Assembly: GCF_014838715.1 (NCBI RefSeq) | Contig: NZ_CP061947.1 | Location: forward strand, 4,516,001-4,580,000 | Direction: 5' to 3' | Length of the DNA stretch: 64,000 nucleotides | From: Algoriphagus sp. Y33 | GTDB lineage: Bacteria > Bacteroidota > Bacteroidia > Cytophagales > Cyclobacteriaceae | Shown: in pieces, positions 9,246-17,620 of the stretch | How the letters are laid out: every line of letters begins with the position of its first letter | Numbering within the stretch: position 1 is the stretch's first letter | Notes under the pieces: model-generated | What the model saw: the letters and a program-made list of their open reading frames with translations, nothing else | Told to the model about the DNA's origin: nothing | Databases searched by the model: none | Made by a program: the position numbers and the translations under genes

Positions 9246-10327
9246 CTGCACTCTCAGGAATCAAGCCTATATATAGACTTTTACTTCCCCTACCGGTAGG
9301 TACGCTGGTATATCTGGCTATACTTCTGGCCTTTGATACAGTGGGAAATATCACAGCCGATTTCTTTACCCGTGAGCTGTTGTTCTGTGTCGTTTCGAGT
9401 TATGCACTATTGGAAATCAACCGGATGCTTTTGGTCTTCTTCGAGAAAAAACCGGGTCAAGGACTTAATTTCATACGGCACACCATTACGCTGCTTGTCA
9501 CCTCTGTCGTTGCCTCAATTTTCACCGTTAGCTTCCTGCTGGTAGGATATTTCTTCTGGTTCGAAAACATGGTAGATGTGCAGATCTACCTGACAGAGCT
9601 GAAGATATTCAATGGTATATTCCTTTTCGTCACCCTGATGTATCAAAGCCACTTTTTGGGTTTTTCTATTATCCATAAAAAATACGAACAAGAGCTGGAA
9701 AAAGAACAGCTGGAAAAAGAGGAACTGCACAGAAGTGTAGATCTTTTTCATTATATGCTCAACCCTGAATTCCTCTTGGTCGGATTGGAATCAATTTTAC
9801 TTTGTATCAAGGAAAACCGTTTTTCACTTGCTGACGAAGGGATCACCTTGCTCTCAGATATTTACAGGCATTCACTGAGAACTCAGGAAGAACTCGTTTC
9901 TTTAGCAGATGAATTGGCAGCGATGCAAAGTGTCCAGGCATTTTTAAATCAGTTCATTTCTAAACACATCCAATTATCGATGCCAGAGACTACCAAAAAT
10001 TTTCTTTTGGTGCCCCGCACCTTGACCAAGATCCTGGAAGCCATCGCCTATTCCCAGCTATCTTCTTCCAAATTCCCATTGGAAATCAAGCTAGAAATCA
10101 GAAAAAACCAATTGACTATAAGCTTCCCAAGTAATTTCTCCCTGACTACAGGAGATCAGTTGCTCAAGACCTTGAACTTGGTAAAGCAACATTATGGCTG
10201 GCTGAATAAAACCCTGCATTGGACAGACACTTCTGCCTTTTCTATTTTTGTCCCTATGGAAATCCCCTTTACTAGCGAGACAAATCCGCCTAATCCTGTA
10301 TTCACCCATTCAACTCTTACTAGATGA
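9242..10327 (+). CDS. Degenerate LytS-like kinase lacking the phospho-acceptor His
   Basis: A 361-residue membrane protein with four hydrophobic segments in residues 10-140, a charged coiled-coil (EQELEKEQLEKEELHRS) and a His_kinase-like segment LFHYMLNPEFLLVGLESI. At the position of His167 of the preceding gene there is Glu176, and the Asn of FN.L(N) is also lost. The C-terminal ATPase part is shortened and has no clear N or G box. It is therefore probably a pseudokinase that could pair with, or regulate, the active kinase encoded immediately upstream. Start chosen at the ATG overlapping the upstream stop (ATGA). Its stop codon itself overlaps the first base of the repeat at 10324. Confidence 0.82.
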   Translation: MTALSGIKPIYRLLLPLPVGTLVYLAILLAFDTVGNITADFFTRELLFCVVSSYALLEINRMLLVFFEKKPGQGLNFIRHTITLLVTSVVASIFTVSFLLVGYFFWFENMVDVQIYLTELKIFNGIFLFVTLMYQSHFLGFSIIHKKYEQELEKEQLEKEELHRSVDLFHYMLNPEFLLVGLESILLCIKENRFSLADEGITLLSDIYRHSLRTQEELVSLADELAAMQSVQAFLNQFISKHIQLSMPETTKNFLLVPRTLTKILEAIAYSQLSSSKFPLEIKLEIRKNQLTISFPSNFSLTTGDQLLKTLNLVKQHYGWLNKTLHWTDTSAFSIFVPMEIPFTSETNPPNPVFTHSTLTR

Positions 10328-10514
10328 AATCGAGCATGCCGAAGGCGACACACGGGCATGATTATAAGCCATGCGAGATTCCATATGGCCGCTGATAAAC
10401 AATTATAATCATATGAAATCGACACGATTAAAACCATCGTTAAAACTCACAGAGCAATGATTATTTTAATCGTCAAAGATTCCATCTGACCATTAAAAAT
10501 CAAATTATAAACAT
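10324..10514 (+). repeat. Two tandem start-codon repeats (units 1 and 2)
   Basis: Two units, 10324-10412 and 10413-10514, both beginning ATGAAATCGA and ending AATTATAA(T/A)CAT directly before the next ATG. Shared core: ATGATTAT, then (A)GATTCCAT(A/C)TG.CC. Each unit has its own inverted repeat at the same place: CATGCC...GGGCATG in unit 1 and ACGATTAAAA...TTTTAATCGT in unit 2. The last ATG after unit 2 is the start codon of the LytTR regulator. The same family fills 29317-29524 on the minus strand. Confidence 0.75.
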
Positions 10515-11282
10515 ATGAAAGTAATCGTAATAGAAGACGAGCTTCCCGCACTGGAAAAAATCACCCATTTTCTGCTTCAGTACGACTCTTCTGCAGAGAT
10601 TATTGGCGTAGCCCAATCCATCGGTGAAGCGGTTCCTCTACTAGCTACCCGGGGGAAAAATGCGGATTTGCTTCTCGTGGATGTACAACTGGCTGACGGA
10701 CTTTCATTTCAGGCATTGGACCAAGTAGGTTTTTTCAAACCTGTGATCTTCATTACTGCACACAATCAATATGCGCTGGAGGCTTTTCAGGCCAATGGAA
10801 TAGACTACCTGATCAAGCCGATCCGCTATGCTTCCTTTGCGGCCAGTCTGGACAAATTCCACCAGCTGAAAGAGACAACAAGTGGTGAACCTACTAACCG
10901 AAACCTGTGGAAGACACTTTCAAAACCTGCCTACAAGGAGCGGTTCATGGTGAAAATTGGGGAACACATCCATTCGATATCTACAAAGAACATCAAACTG
11001 TTTTTTGCCGAAGGTAGAAATACGTACATCATTCGGGTTGATGGACGCACATTCATCACCGATTACAAATTGGAAGCTTTGGAGGAAATTCTTAATTCCT
11101 CTTTTTTTTTCAGGGTGAACAGAAGCTATTTGATCAATCTGGAAGCAATAAAAGATGTATTGGTTTACTCCAATAGTCGCCTGAAGATCAATCCTAACTT
11201 CGCTTACAGCGAGGAAATCATCGTAAGCCGTGACCGGGTAAACCGGTTTAAGGAATGGTTGGATGGTGAAAGAAACAGTTGA
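10515..11282 (+). CDS. LytTR-family response regulator
   Basis: A 255-residue protein: receiver domain at 1-120 with E7/D8, phospho-acceptor Asp56 (LLLVDVQLADG), Thr81 and Lys101 (YLIKPI), and a LytTR DNA-binding domain at about 140-250 (FMVKIGEHIHSISTKNIKLF, FFRVNRSYLINLEAI). It is the likely output of the two kinases upstream. The ATG is the end of the repeat described at 10324-10514, so the gene has probably been displaced about 190 bp from an original ATGA overlap with the kinase gene. LytTR proteins usually bind paired direct repeats at target promoters; the neighbouring permease may be one target, which is a guess. Confidence 0.94.
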   Translation: MKVIVIEDELPALEKITHFLLQYDSSAEIIGVAQSIGEAVPLLATRGKNADLLLVDVQLADGLSFQALDQVGFFKPVIFITAHNQYALEAFQANGIDYLIKPIRYASFAASLDKFHQLKETTSGEPTNRNLWKTLSKPAYKERFMVKIGEHIHSISTKNIKLFFAEGRNTYIIRVDGRTFITDYKLEALEEILNSSFFFRVNRSYLINLEAIKDVLVYSNSRLKINPNFAYSEEIIVSRDRVNRFKEWLDGERNS

Positions 11283-11345
11283 TCTAGCATACTAAAATAA
11301 GGAGACAGCGAATGGATCACCCCATTCCACTTCCTCCCAATTTCC

Positions 11346-13970
11346 CTATTCCGTCTTCAAACTCACCGCAGGATTGACCACTGCCGCACGGATCACCTGA
11401 TAGCCCACAGTCACTGCTGCGATGACAAAGGAGCAGCCTATTGCTATGCCAAATGTCCACAGATCCAATTGAATTTTAAATTCAAAATCCTGAAGCCAGT
11501 TGCTCATCAGGTACCAACCGATAGGGGCAGCGATGACGAACGCAATCAAAATCAAGCGGACGAACTCCCGGCCGAATAACCAGACAATATGGGAAACGCC
11601 TCCACCCATTACTTTTCTGATTCCTACTTCTTTGGTCTTTTGGGCTACCATAAAAGAAATCAGGCCATATAATCCCAGACAGCCGATGAATATGGCAATG
11701 AATGAAAACAATTTTACTCCTTTTAGCAAGGTCTCCTCCGTCTCATAAAACCTTGCTATACTCTCATCCAGAAAACTGAACTCAAACAATTGATCAGGGT
11801 AGTTTGTAAGCCAAATACCCTGTATTTGCTTTAAGGAACTCTTGCCTACATGTGGATTAAGCTTTATCGCAAAACTTGAGTAGTTGCCTGCTTTTGTGGT
11901 GAAAACAGTAGGGCTGATTTCCCGATGGAAAGACTGGTCATGGAAGTTTTTGATCACCCCTACTATTGGTCCACTCATACTGCCTGCGTTGACAGTAACC
12001 ATCCTCCCAATTGCCTCTTCCGCAGTGGCAATACCTAACTTGTGAAGTAGTGCCTCATTGACCAATACCTCTCTCACCGTGTCAGAGGGTAAAAGATCTC
12101 TGCCAGACACGAGCTGCAAATTGAACACTGAGGCATAATCCTCGTCCACCAGCTTCATATTAACAAGAAAATCCAGCTCCCCTTCCCGGTTATCGAATTG
12201 AAGATCTGTGTTCCAATTATCACTGGATGCAGGGGCATTGGAGCAAAGTGCTACTTTCTCCACTCCAGGGATGCGCATAAATTCATTTTTCAAGGCATGA
12301 TTCATTTTGACGGAATCACTTCCCATCTCCACCATCACAATCGATTCCTTGTCAAATCCCAGATCTGACTGTTTGGCAAATCGCATTTGATTCACCACCA
12401 CAAGTAAAGAGATAACCAAGACCTGTGAAATCACAAATTGGGACACAATCAGGGCACGTCTGGTATTAAAGCCTCCTATCTGTTGTAGCGGGATTTTGCC
12501 CTTCAATGCCGCAATGGGTTTGAATCCGCCCAAAATAAAGGCAGGATAGAATCCGGCCAGCAGTGTAATACTTACATCCAAAATAAGAATGAATAGAATT
12601 ACGTCTATATCCGCAAAAAGCCGGGCACTTAGTTGGGTATTAAAGAAATTATTGATACCGGGCAGCAAGAGTAAAGAAGAAATCACCGCCAAGACTACAC
12701 TTAAAGTAGTAATGATTCCCGTCTCAAAAACAAACTGCCAGAACAGTTGCCACCGGTGTCCTCCCATCACTTTCCTCACACCCACTTCTTTAGACCGTCT
12801 TAGTGCTTTTGCCGTAGCCATATTTACAAAATTCACGCAGGCTGTCAGTAATAAGAATAGACCGACAGCAGAAAGGATCCATAGGCTACTTTTATCCATC
12901 GCCCCCCCATACTTGGCATTGAAGTGGATATCTGATAATCCCTGTAAATGGTATATGTTCTTCGTGTTGCTGCCGATAGGATACTCTTTGGCATAATAGG
13001 CCAGAGCTTCTTCTACTTGCCCTACTGAAACACCCGGATTGAGGACAGTGTAGCACTGAAAGTTACCGGAGATCCCACTCCAAAAATTCTCGCTTGCCAG
13101 CCAGGGCATGTAGGTAGTAAATGCAGGATAAGATACCACTATCTCAGATCTGAAATCTGTGTTGCTAGGCAAATCTCTCAAAACTCCGGTGATCGTCAAA
13201 GCCAAGGTATTGTCCACCCATAGAGATTTTCCCACCGGATCATCATCTCCGAAGTATTTTTTAGACAGCCTTTCGGTGATCACCGCTGTATTTGGTTCTT
13301 TTAGAACTGATTCAAAGCTCCCTTTGGACAATGGAAAATCAAAAATCCCAAAGAAGTCAGGTTCGACAAAAACGATGCCTTCGGGCTCTTTATATTTCAG
13401 ACTCTCTCGATCATTTTTAAGTGTCACCAGGATATTCGGAGCCTTATAAGTACGTGCAATATATTTCCAAAAAGTCTGGTTCTCTCGAATTAACCCTCCC
13501 AGGGGGGTAGGTACTCCCGAAGAATACGATGCTGTTTCACTTTGCATTTCAGTGACGATACGATAGGTATCTGCCTTTTCAGGATGAAAGTCATCAAAAC
13601 CAAGGTGATGAGAGATTAAAGCGAAAATGAGGATACAGCAAGTGATACTCAATGCTAGCCCCGCAATATTTATCACCGCATATTCTTGGTTACGAAGGAG
13701 GGTTCTCCAACCTATTTTGAAATAACTCTTGTACATACTGTAAGTGTTTAGATTTTGATAGGGCCTTCGTGGTCTGATGATTCCCGGGCGAAAAAGCAGC
13801 AGCACATCGAGGATAAATTTCCGGTCTGCCTTTCGCTTGCCAGACACTTTTACGTTTCTCTCATACACCTCCATGAGGTCTCCCTCGATATAATCCAGCA
13901 TTCTTGGATGGCAGTACCATCGGAAGAAGTGAAGGAATAACTTGGGAGGTGAATTCTTAACTTTAGCCAT
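11346..13970 (-). CDS. FtsX/MacB-like ABC transporter permease with N-terminal prefix domain
   Basis: An 874-residue protein. Residues 1-75 form the small cytoplasmic permease-prefix domain (LHFFRWYCHPRMLDYIEGDL). There follow a transmembrane helix (IAGLALSITCCILIFALI), a MacB-type periplasmic domain (YRIV, GKSLWVDNTLALTITGVL), three helices with RRSKEVGVRKVMGG, a second periplasmic domain, and a final FtsX triplet with KTKEVGIRKVMGG. This tandem architecture is typical of Bacteroidota permeases of unknown substrate that act with a separate ATPase; none is adjacent. The PadR regulator lies immediately upstream with a 3-bp gap, so this is very likely a PadR-controlled two-gene operon. Known relatives move peptides, lipoproteins or toxic compounds. 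Confidence 0.93.
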   Translation of the reverse strand: MAKVKNSPPKLFLHFFRWYCHPRMLDYIEGDLMEVYERNVKVSGKRKADRKFILDVLLLFRPGIIRPRRPYQNLNTYSMYKSYFKIGWRTLLRNQEYAVINIAGLALSITCCILIFALISHHLGFDDFHPEKADTYRIVTEMQSETASYSSGVPTPLGGLIRENQTFWKYIARTYKAPNILVTLKNDRESLKYKEPEGIVFVEPDFFGIFDFPLSKGSFESVLKEPNTAVITERLSKKYFGDDDPVGKSLWVDNTLALTITGVLRDLPSNTDFRSEIVVSYPAFTTYMPWLASENFWSGISGNFQCYTVLNPGVSVGQVEEALAYYAKEYPIGSNTKNIYHLQGLSDIHFNAKYGGAMDKSSLWILSAVGLFLLLTACVNFVNMATAKALRRSKEVGVRKVMGGHRWQLFWQFVFETGIITTLSVVLAVISSLLLLPGINNFFNTQLSARLFADIDVILFILILDVSITLLAGFYPAFILGGFKPIAALKGKIPLQQIGGFNTRRALIVSQFVISQVLVISLLVVVNQMRFAKQSDLGFDKESIVMVEMGSDSVKMNHALKNEFMRIPGVEKVALCSNAPASSDNWNTDLQFDNREGELDFLVNMKLVDEDYASVFNLQLVSGRDLLPSDTVREVLVNEALLHKLGIATAEEAIGRMVTVNAGSMSGPIVGVIKNFHDQSFHREISPTVFTTKAGNYSSFAIKLNPHVGKSSLKQIQGIWLTNYPDQLFEFSFLDESIARFYETEETLLKGVKLFSFIAIFIGCLGLYGLISFMVAQKTKEVGIRKVMGGGVSHIVWLFGREFVRLILIAFVIAAPIGWYLMSNWLQDFEFKIQLDLWTFGIAIGCSFVIAAVTVGYQVIRAAVVNPAVSLKTE

Positions 13971-13973
13971 AGC

Positions 13974-14318
13974 TTAACTTCCTGCTAAACTTGACTGCCA
14001 AATTGCTTTCGGAATGGCATTCCATAAACCATCCCTTATCTCCTTGGCATGCAGAATGGCTTTTTTGCCCAGTGCTGTTATCTCAAAATATCTTCTCGGC
14101 CGACCTGCCCGCTCTTCTGTGGCTTCTCCAGAAAATGATTTCAAGTAGCCCTTGTCCTCCATCCTATTCAAAGCCGTATGCAAGGCTCCCATGCTAACTG
14201 TTCGGGTAAGCCTTGACTCAATCTCATCTTTGATCGCAACACTATAAGCAGAATTATTCAGAATGCCCACAGTGAGGATTACGATCTCTTCAAATTCTCC
14301 CAGTTGAAAATCTTTCAT
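13974..14318 (-). CDS. PadR-family transcriptional regulator
   Basis: About 114 residues from the ATG at 14318 (MKDFQLGEFEEIVILTVGIL); the frame runs further upstream to 14387 but that extension does not look like PadR. The winged helix is seen in VSMGALHTALNRMEDKGYLKS with the wing GRPRRYFEITALGKKAI. PadR proteins are ligand-responsive repressors, often autoregulated. Here the gene is directly in front of an FtsX-type permease gene (3-bp spacing), the usual arrangement in this phylum, so it most likely controls that transporter. An inducer cannot be told from the sequence. Confidence 0.9.
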   Translation of the reverse strand: MKDFQLGEFEEIVILTVGILNNSAYSVAIKDEIESRLTRTVSMGALHTALNRMEDKGYLKSFSGEATEERAGRPRRYFEITALGKKAILHAKEIRDGLWNAIPKAIWQSSLAGS

Positions 14319-14858
14319 AGCAAACAATATATTATCTAAATGTAGGAATAATATTCGTGCCACTTCTGAAACGGTATTCAATTGCAATTAAGAGCTTATT
14401 TGTAAAAAATGCGATGTTCGTGAATGGGCAAAAACGGGCGGTAGCGGACTATTTGAAAAATCACGAATACAAATGATGCCCACTAATGAGAACCCAAATT
14501 TCGTAATTGGCTCATTTTCTATCGATTGATGATGATGGAAGTCCATCACAAATCCATCAGGGATTGATTTCGCTAGTTTGACCAACAACTACCTCCGCCA
14601 ATCTTGGCTAACTGATAGCCAAAACTCAGGACTTGGTTGTGAATTTTGATTTTTTGACTTAATTTAGATCGATTTTAAATAGATCAATCAAGTATTGTAA
14701 AGCTCTCCTCTCTTTCGCCAAGCTACCAGTCATCAAAGAGAAGTAAAATGCCGCCTTAGCATAATCAATCCCAAGCCAGAAAAAAAACTCTGACGAATCA
14801 AACAAACTAAGCATTAAACACTTTAATAATAAACAATAATCAAATAGAATAGCAAACC
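14319..14858. other. Intergenic region between divergent padR and azurin genes
   Basis: 540 bp. A short minus-strand frame (14388-14588) has no leader, no family resemblance and no supporting start site, so it is not called. The sequence probably holds both divergent promoters, but I could not assign boxes with confidence. Confidence 0.5.
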
Positions 14859-15386
14859 ATGAAAAAGTTAATGATTGCAGCGGTTACCGGACTTGTTTTG
14901 TCAAGTTGCGGCGGTGAAAAAAAGACAGAAAGCACCGAACAAAGTACCCCCGCCGCTCAGCAGGAAGCCACGCAGCCTGAAAATGCTGTTGAGGAACCGG
15001 TAGCTGCTCCTACTTCACAAGAAACGCTCAGCCTGGAGTCCAACGATCAGATGCGCTTCAACAAGGAAGAACTTAGAGTCAAAGCCGGCTCGGAAGTAAC
15101 CTTGACTCTGACTCACGTAGGCACGATGGGTAAGGAGGTAATGGGACATAATTTTGTCCTACTGAAAGAAGGCACATCTGTAGAAACTTTTGCTTCCCAA
15201 GCTGCCCGCTCCAAAGACACTGGCTATATTCCTTCCGGTGATGTGGTATTAGCACACACCAAGCTTATCGGCGGCGGTGAAAGCGATACGATCACATTTA
15301 TAGCTCCTGCCAAAGGAACCTATGATTTCATTTGTAGCTTCCCGGGACACTATGGCCTGATGAAAGGCAAATTTATCGTAGAGTAA
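14859..15386 (+). CDS. Azurin/plastocyanin-family copper lipoprotein
   Basis: A 175-residue lipoprotein (lipobox LVLSSC, Cys17) with a Glu/Ala/Pro linker to about residue 55, then an azurin domain. The type-1 copper ligands are all present: His97 (MGHNF), Cys159 (FICSFPGH), His164 and Met168 (YGLMKG). Azurins shuttle single electrons in the periplasm, for instance to cytochrome oxidases or nitrite reductases. In Bacteroidota, lipidated azurins are often linked to respiratory chains; no such genes are next to this one. The gene stands alone, followed by a stem-loop at 15400-15447 and then by remnants of accessory genes. Confidence 0.95.
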   Translation: MKKLMIAAVTGLVLSSCGGEKKTESTEQSTPAAQQEATQPENAVEEPVAAPTSQETLSLESNDQMRFNKEELRVKAGSEVTLTLTHVGTMGKEVMGHNFVLLKEGTSVETFASQAARSKDTGYIPSGDVVLAHTKLIGGGESDTITFIAPAKGTYDFICSFPGHYGLMKGKFIVE

Positions 15387-15399
15387 GGGGAAAGGCAGT

Positions 15400-15447
15400 C
15401 AGGGAAATCGCCTTTAAAAATCCAATTGGTGAAAAGCGATTTCCCTG
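15400..15447 (+). terminator. Stem-loop after the azurin gene
   Basis: Perfect 12-bp inverted repeat (CAGGGAAATCGC at 15400-15411 and its complement at 15436-15447). It has no T-run, so it may be a weak or Rho-assisted terminator, or an mRNA-stabilising hairpin. Confidence 0.45.
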
Positions 15448-15489
15448 AAAAGGAATTCTCAATTGTAATATTCCTCCTTTTAAATCAAC

Positions 15490-15622
15490 AGGAAAGACAC
15501 GGTGAAGAATGCCAATTAGTAGGAGCTGTCCCCGGACAGCTCTTTTAGTTTTAAATACTATCCCATAAAAAACTTTAGCCACTGGATTCTTTTACTGTTA
15601 TAACTAAGCTGTGCTCCCCGTG
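15490..15622 (+). pseudogene. Remnant of a second DUF4221 lipoprotein gene (5' end only)
   Basis: Bases 15490-15622 align by eye with 16391-16530, the region spanning the 3' flank of the peptide gene, its terminator hairpin and the first codons of the DUF4221 gene. Shared blocks include GAAGAAT.CCA, the GGACAGCTC/GGACGGCTC hairpin arm, TTTAAATACTAT(C/T)CCAT and GG(A/G)TTCTTTTACTGTT. The start codon is ATA instead of ATG (15565), and an in-frame TAA interrupts the signal peptide, so it cannot be expressed. Translated past these lesions it reads KNFSHWILLLL.LSCAP against KNYSPWVLLLLILGCSSP. Only the signal-peptide region survives; it is joined to the aroF fragment described at 15678-15854. Confidence 0.7.
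15523..15546 (+). terminator. Terminator hairpin within the remnant
   Basis: Stem GAGCTGTCC/GGACAGCTC with a 2-nt loop followed by TTTT. It corresponds to the hairpin at 16428-16451 in the intact cassette. Confidence 0.7.
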
Positions 15623-15640
15623 GTAAAAAACTTTACAGAA

Positions 15641-15668
15641 AAAAACCAGCGTTACCGCTGGCTTTATC
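15641..15668 (-). terminator. Terminator-like hairpin beside the aroF fragment
   Basis: Stem CCAGCG/CGCTGG with loop TTAC; on the minus strand it is followed by a run of T. It lies just beyond the 3' end of the aroF fragment and probably was the terminator of the donor operon. Confidence 0.65.
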
Positions 15669-15677
15669 AATTCCCTC

Positions 15678-15854
15678 ACAACAATTCAAATCCCTTTCGC
15701 ATCGCAAAACTCTCTCTGATCCAGCTTGCCAATCTCGCACTTTGGGCAAAATCAAGTGTCTGCTGTCCATCGGAATAGGCTTTCTCAGGAACTTCATGCG
15801 ATTCGTAAATAATCCCATCAGCTCCTGACATCACCCCTGCCAATGCCATCTGTG
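15678..15854 (-). pseudogene. 3' fragment of a DAHP synthase gene (aroF')
   Basis: About 177 bp, including the stop codon, nearly repeat 23179-23355, the 3' end of the intact aroF. I count about 18 mismatches, yet the encoded 58 C-terminal residues (from QMALAGVMSG to RKGFELL) are identical, so every coding difference is synonymous. Upstream of the Gln codon the sequence no longer resembles aroF, and the open frame there (start at 15903) is not a gene. The fragment lacks the catalytic barrel and is non-functional. It lies in the same orientation as aroF, so the two form direct repeats around the island. Confidence 0.85.
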
Positions 15855-16157
15855 CATTCTGACGGATCATTAGCATACTATTTTTCTGGACTGAAACGTT
15901 CATTTGGACTTACTTTTCTTACCCGCTTACACCCTTTCAACGAGTTCGTGGCATATCTTCTTTCGGATTCCCCTTATGTAAACAAAATATATTTTCACCT
16001 CTTGATGATCCAAATTTTAAATTCACACCCCTTCCTTGACTCTGAAAATATTTTAAAAAAACACCAACTAAATTATATCTCCTATTTGATTTTTTTGGAG
16101 TATGTCCCTATATTGATAGGAGTTAGAAAAATATTTTACACTAAAACTTCTAAAAAC

Positions 16158-16391
16158 ATGAAAACACAAGCAAAAAAATGGCTCCGTTGGGGAGCTGCAG
16201 GAGCATTTGGACTAATGCTTACACTGAACGTGATGGTAGGTTTAGAATTTGAAAAAGATGAAATTTTACCATCTCTAACCTTGACGGAATTAGGAGGCCA
16301 AGCCTATGCACAACAGGAATCCTTCCAGTGTGAATGGAAAAATAATAATTGCAAAAGCCCCTTGCAAACCAATACATGTGGCTGTGAATAA
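16158..16391 (+). CDS. Small exported cysteine-containing peptide, NVEALA-like
   Basis: A 77-residue precursor; the ATG at 16158 (MKTQAKKWLRWG) is preferred over the longer frame from 15843. Residues 1-10 are basic, about 12-29 hydrophobic, and then SLTLTELGGQAYAQ resembles the leader/processing region of NVEALA-type peptides of Bacteroidota. Two processing signals coincide: a double glycine (46-47) and an AYA/Q signal-peptidase-like site (49-52). The predicted mature part is about 26 residues with Cys58, 65, 74 and 76, enough for two disulfides. Neighbouring genes for a CxxC thioredoxin-like lipoprotein and an O-antigen-ligase-like protein suggest maturation or surface attachment. The NVEALA relation is by pattern only. 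Confidence 0.65.
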   Translation: MKTQAKKWLRWGAAGAFGLMLTLNVMVGLEFEKDEILPSLTLTELGGQAYAQQESFQCEWKNNNCKSPLQTNTCGCE

Positions 16392-16427
16392 TGGACAGAA
16401 AAGATCTGGAGAAGAATTCCACTATTT

Positions 16428-16456
16428 AAGAGCCGTCCATGGACGGCTCTTTCCCC
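16428..16456 (+). terminator. Hairpin between peptide and DUF4221 genes
   Basis: Perfect 11-bp stem AAGAGCCGTCC/GGACGGCTCTT with a 2-nt loop, then TTCCCC. It may partly terminate transcription so that the peptide is made in excess over the downstream genes. Confidence 0.65.
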
Positions 16457-16471
16457 TTTAAATACTATTCC

Positions 16472-17620
16472 ATGAAAAATTATAGCCCCTGGGTTCTTTT
16501 ACTGTTGATACTCGGCTGCTCCTCCCCGAAGGAATCTTCCACCAAGCCAGCCATTAACCTTACCAGTACTCTCATAATTCCTCTGGACTCCAGTATCAAC
16601 CCGGAAATGGGCAGCCTGCAGTACATGGACACTGACTCGGGGGAGTATCTGGCTCTTCTAAATAAAACCGTATATGGTGTGGAGCTATTTAACCTAAATA
16701 CTGGAAAGTCCACTAGACGGATCAAGCTGGAGTATGAGGGGCCTAATGGGGTAGGCACCACCAATGGCTTTAGGATCTTCTCTCCAGATACTTTATTGGT
16801 GGCCTCTCTCCCTCCTGAACTCAGAATTATGGATATTAGAGGAAACCTAAAGGCAAGTATACCGATTCAGGATCCCAACAATTATGTTCGGTACCTCGCT
16901 TCCAACATTGAAACTCCCTTCTTATTTGACGGAAAGGTTCTCTTTGGAGCACAGCCTTACTTCAGAAATTTTTTTGACATGGGGGTTGGAGAGATTTCAG
17001 ATCACGTGCACGTGTACCGGGTTGACTTGACCTCAGGGGAGGTAAGTTGGTTACCTGTGTCCAATCCTCCCGATATATGGAAGGAGGGAAAAAAACTCCA
17101 AAATTTCACATGGACAGATCGTTATGATAGCATTGTGGTGTCTTCAGTAAGTGACCATCGGCTCTGGGTCATCTCCAAAAAGGAAGGAAAGCTGCTCGAG
17201 CGTAAAGAAGTCCCTTCCTCCTATGTGAAGCAGTACCACATTATCAAAGGCCGGCCCCTGATGGGAGATCAGGGAATCATCGAATCACTAGCAGGTGACC
17301 GTTACGACCTAATCCTCCACGACCCCTACCGGGACGTTTTTTACCGATTTTTCTTGATAGGCGTGGACCATGAGGACTATGAAATCGGGCTCCGGGAACT
17401 CTACAGCTACCGGCCCAAGATAGGTTTGATGCTACTGAGTTCTAACCTAGAGACACTCGGGGAGTATGTATTCGAAAATAATTACGCTGAAAATTTGAAC
17501 TATTTCGTGGGCCGCCAAGGGCTCTATATCTCCACCAACAATCCTAACAGAGACGACTATAACGAAAATATCCTTCGCTATGACATTATACAGTTTTCCG
17601 AGTTGGAATATGAGGATTAA
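16472..17620 (+). CDS. DUF4221-family lipoprotein
   Basis: A 382-residue lipoprotein (MKNYSPWVLLLLILGC, Cys17). Start set at the ATG at 16472, because the 11 upstream codons fall in the terminator hairpin. Typical family stretches are LQYMDTDSGEYLALLNKTVY, KLEYEGPNGVGTTNGF and SPDTLLVASLPPELRIMD; repeated four-stranded units suggest a beta-propeller on the cell surface or in the periplasm. The family has no established function; in this phylum such propeller lipoproteins occur beside small secreted peptides. The 3' end overlaps the next gene by 11 bp. A dead 5' copy of the same gene is present at 15490-15622. Confidence 0.8.
   Translation: MKNYSPWVLLLLILGCSSPKESSTKPAINLTSTLIIPLDSSINPEMGSLQYMDTDSGEYLALLNKTVYGVELFNLNTGKSTRRIKLEYEGPNGVGTTNGFRIFSPDTLLVASLPPELRIMDIRGNLKASIPIQDPNNYVRYLASNIETPFLFDGKVLFGAQPYFRNFFDMGVGEISDHVHVYRVDLTSGEVSWLPVSNPPDIWKEGKKLQNFTWTDRYDSIVVSSVSDHRLWVISKKEGKLLERKEVPSSYVKQYHIIKGRPLMGDQGIIESLAGDRYDLILHDPYRDVFYRFFLIGVDHEDYEIGLRELYSYRPKIGLMLLSSNLETLGEYVFENNYAENLNYFVGRQGLYISTNNPNRDDYNENILRYDIIQFSELEYED

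Noticed and set aside
10324..10413. Mini-ORFs starting at the repeat ATGs as leader peptides
   Set aside because: The open frames differ between units and shift frame inside the conserved core, so coding is less likely than structure.
14388..14588. Minus-strand frame of 66 codons upstream of padR
   Set aside because: No signal peptide, family pattern or start context; lies in a likely promoter region.
15843..16157. N-terminal extension of the peptide gene
   Set aside because: The upstream frame overlaps the aroF fragment and has no homology; the ATG at 16158 begins a proper basic-hydrophobic leader.
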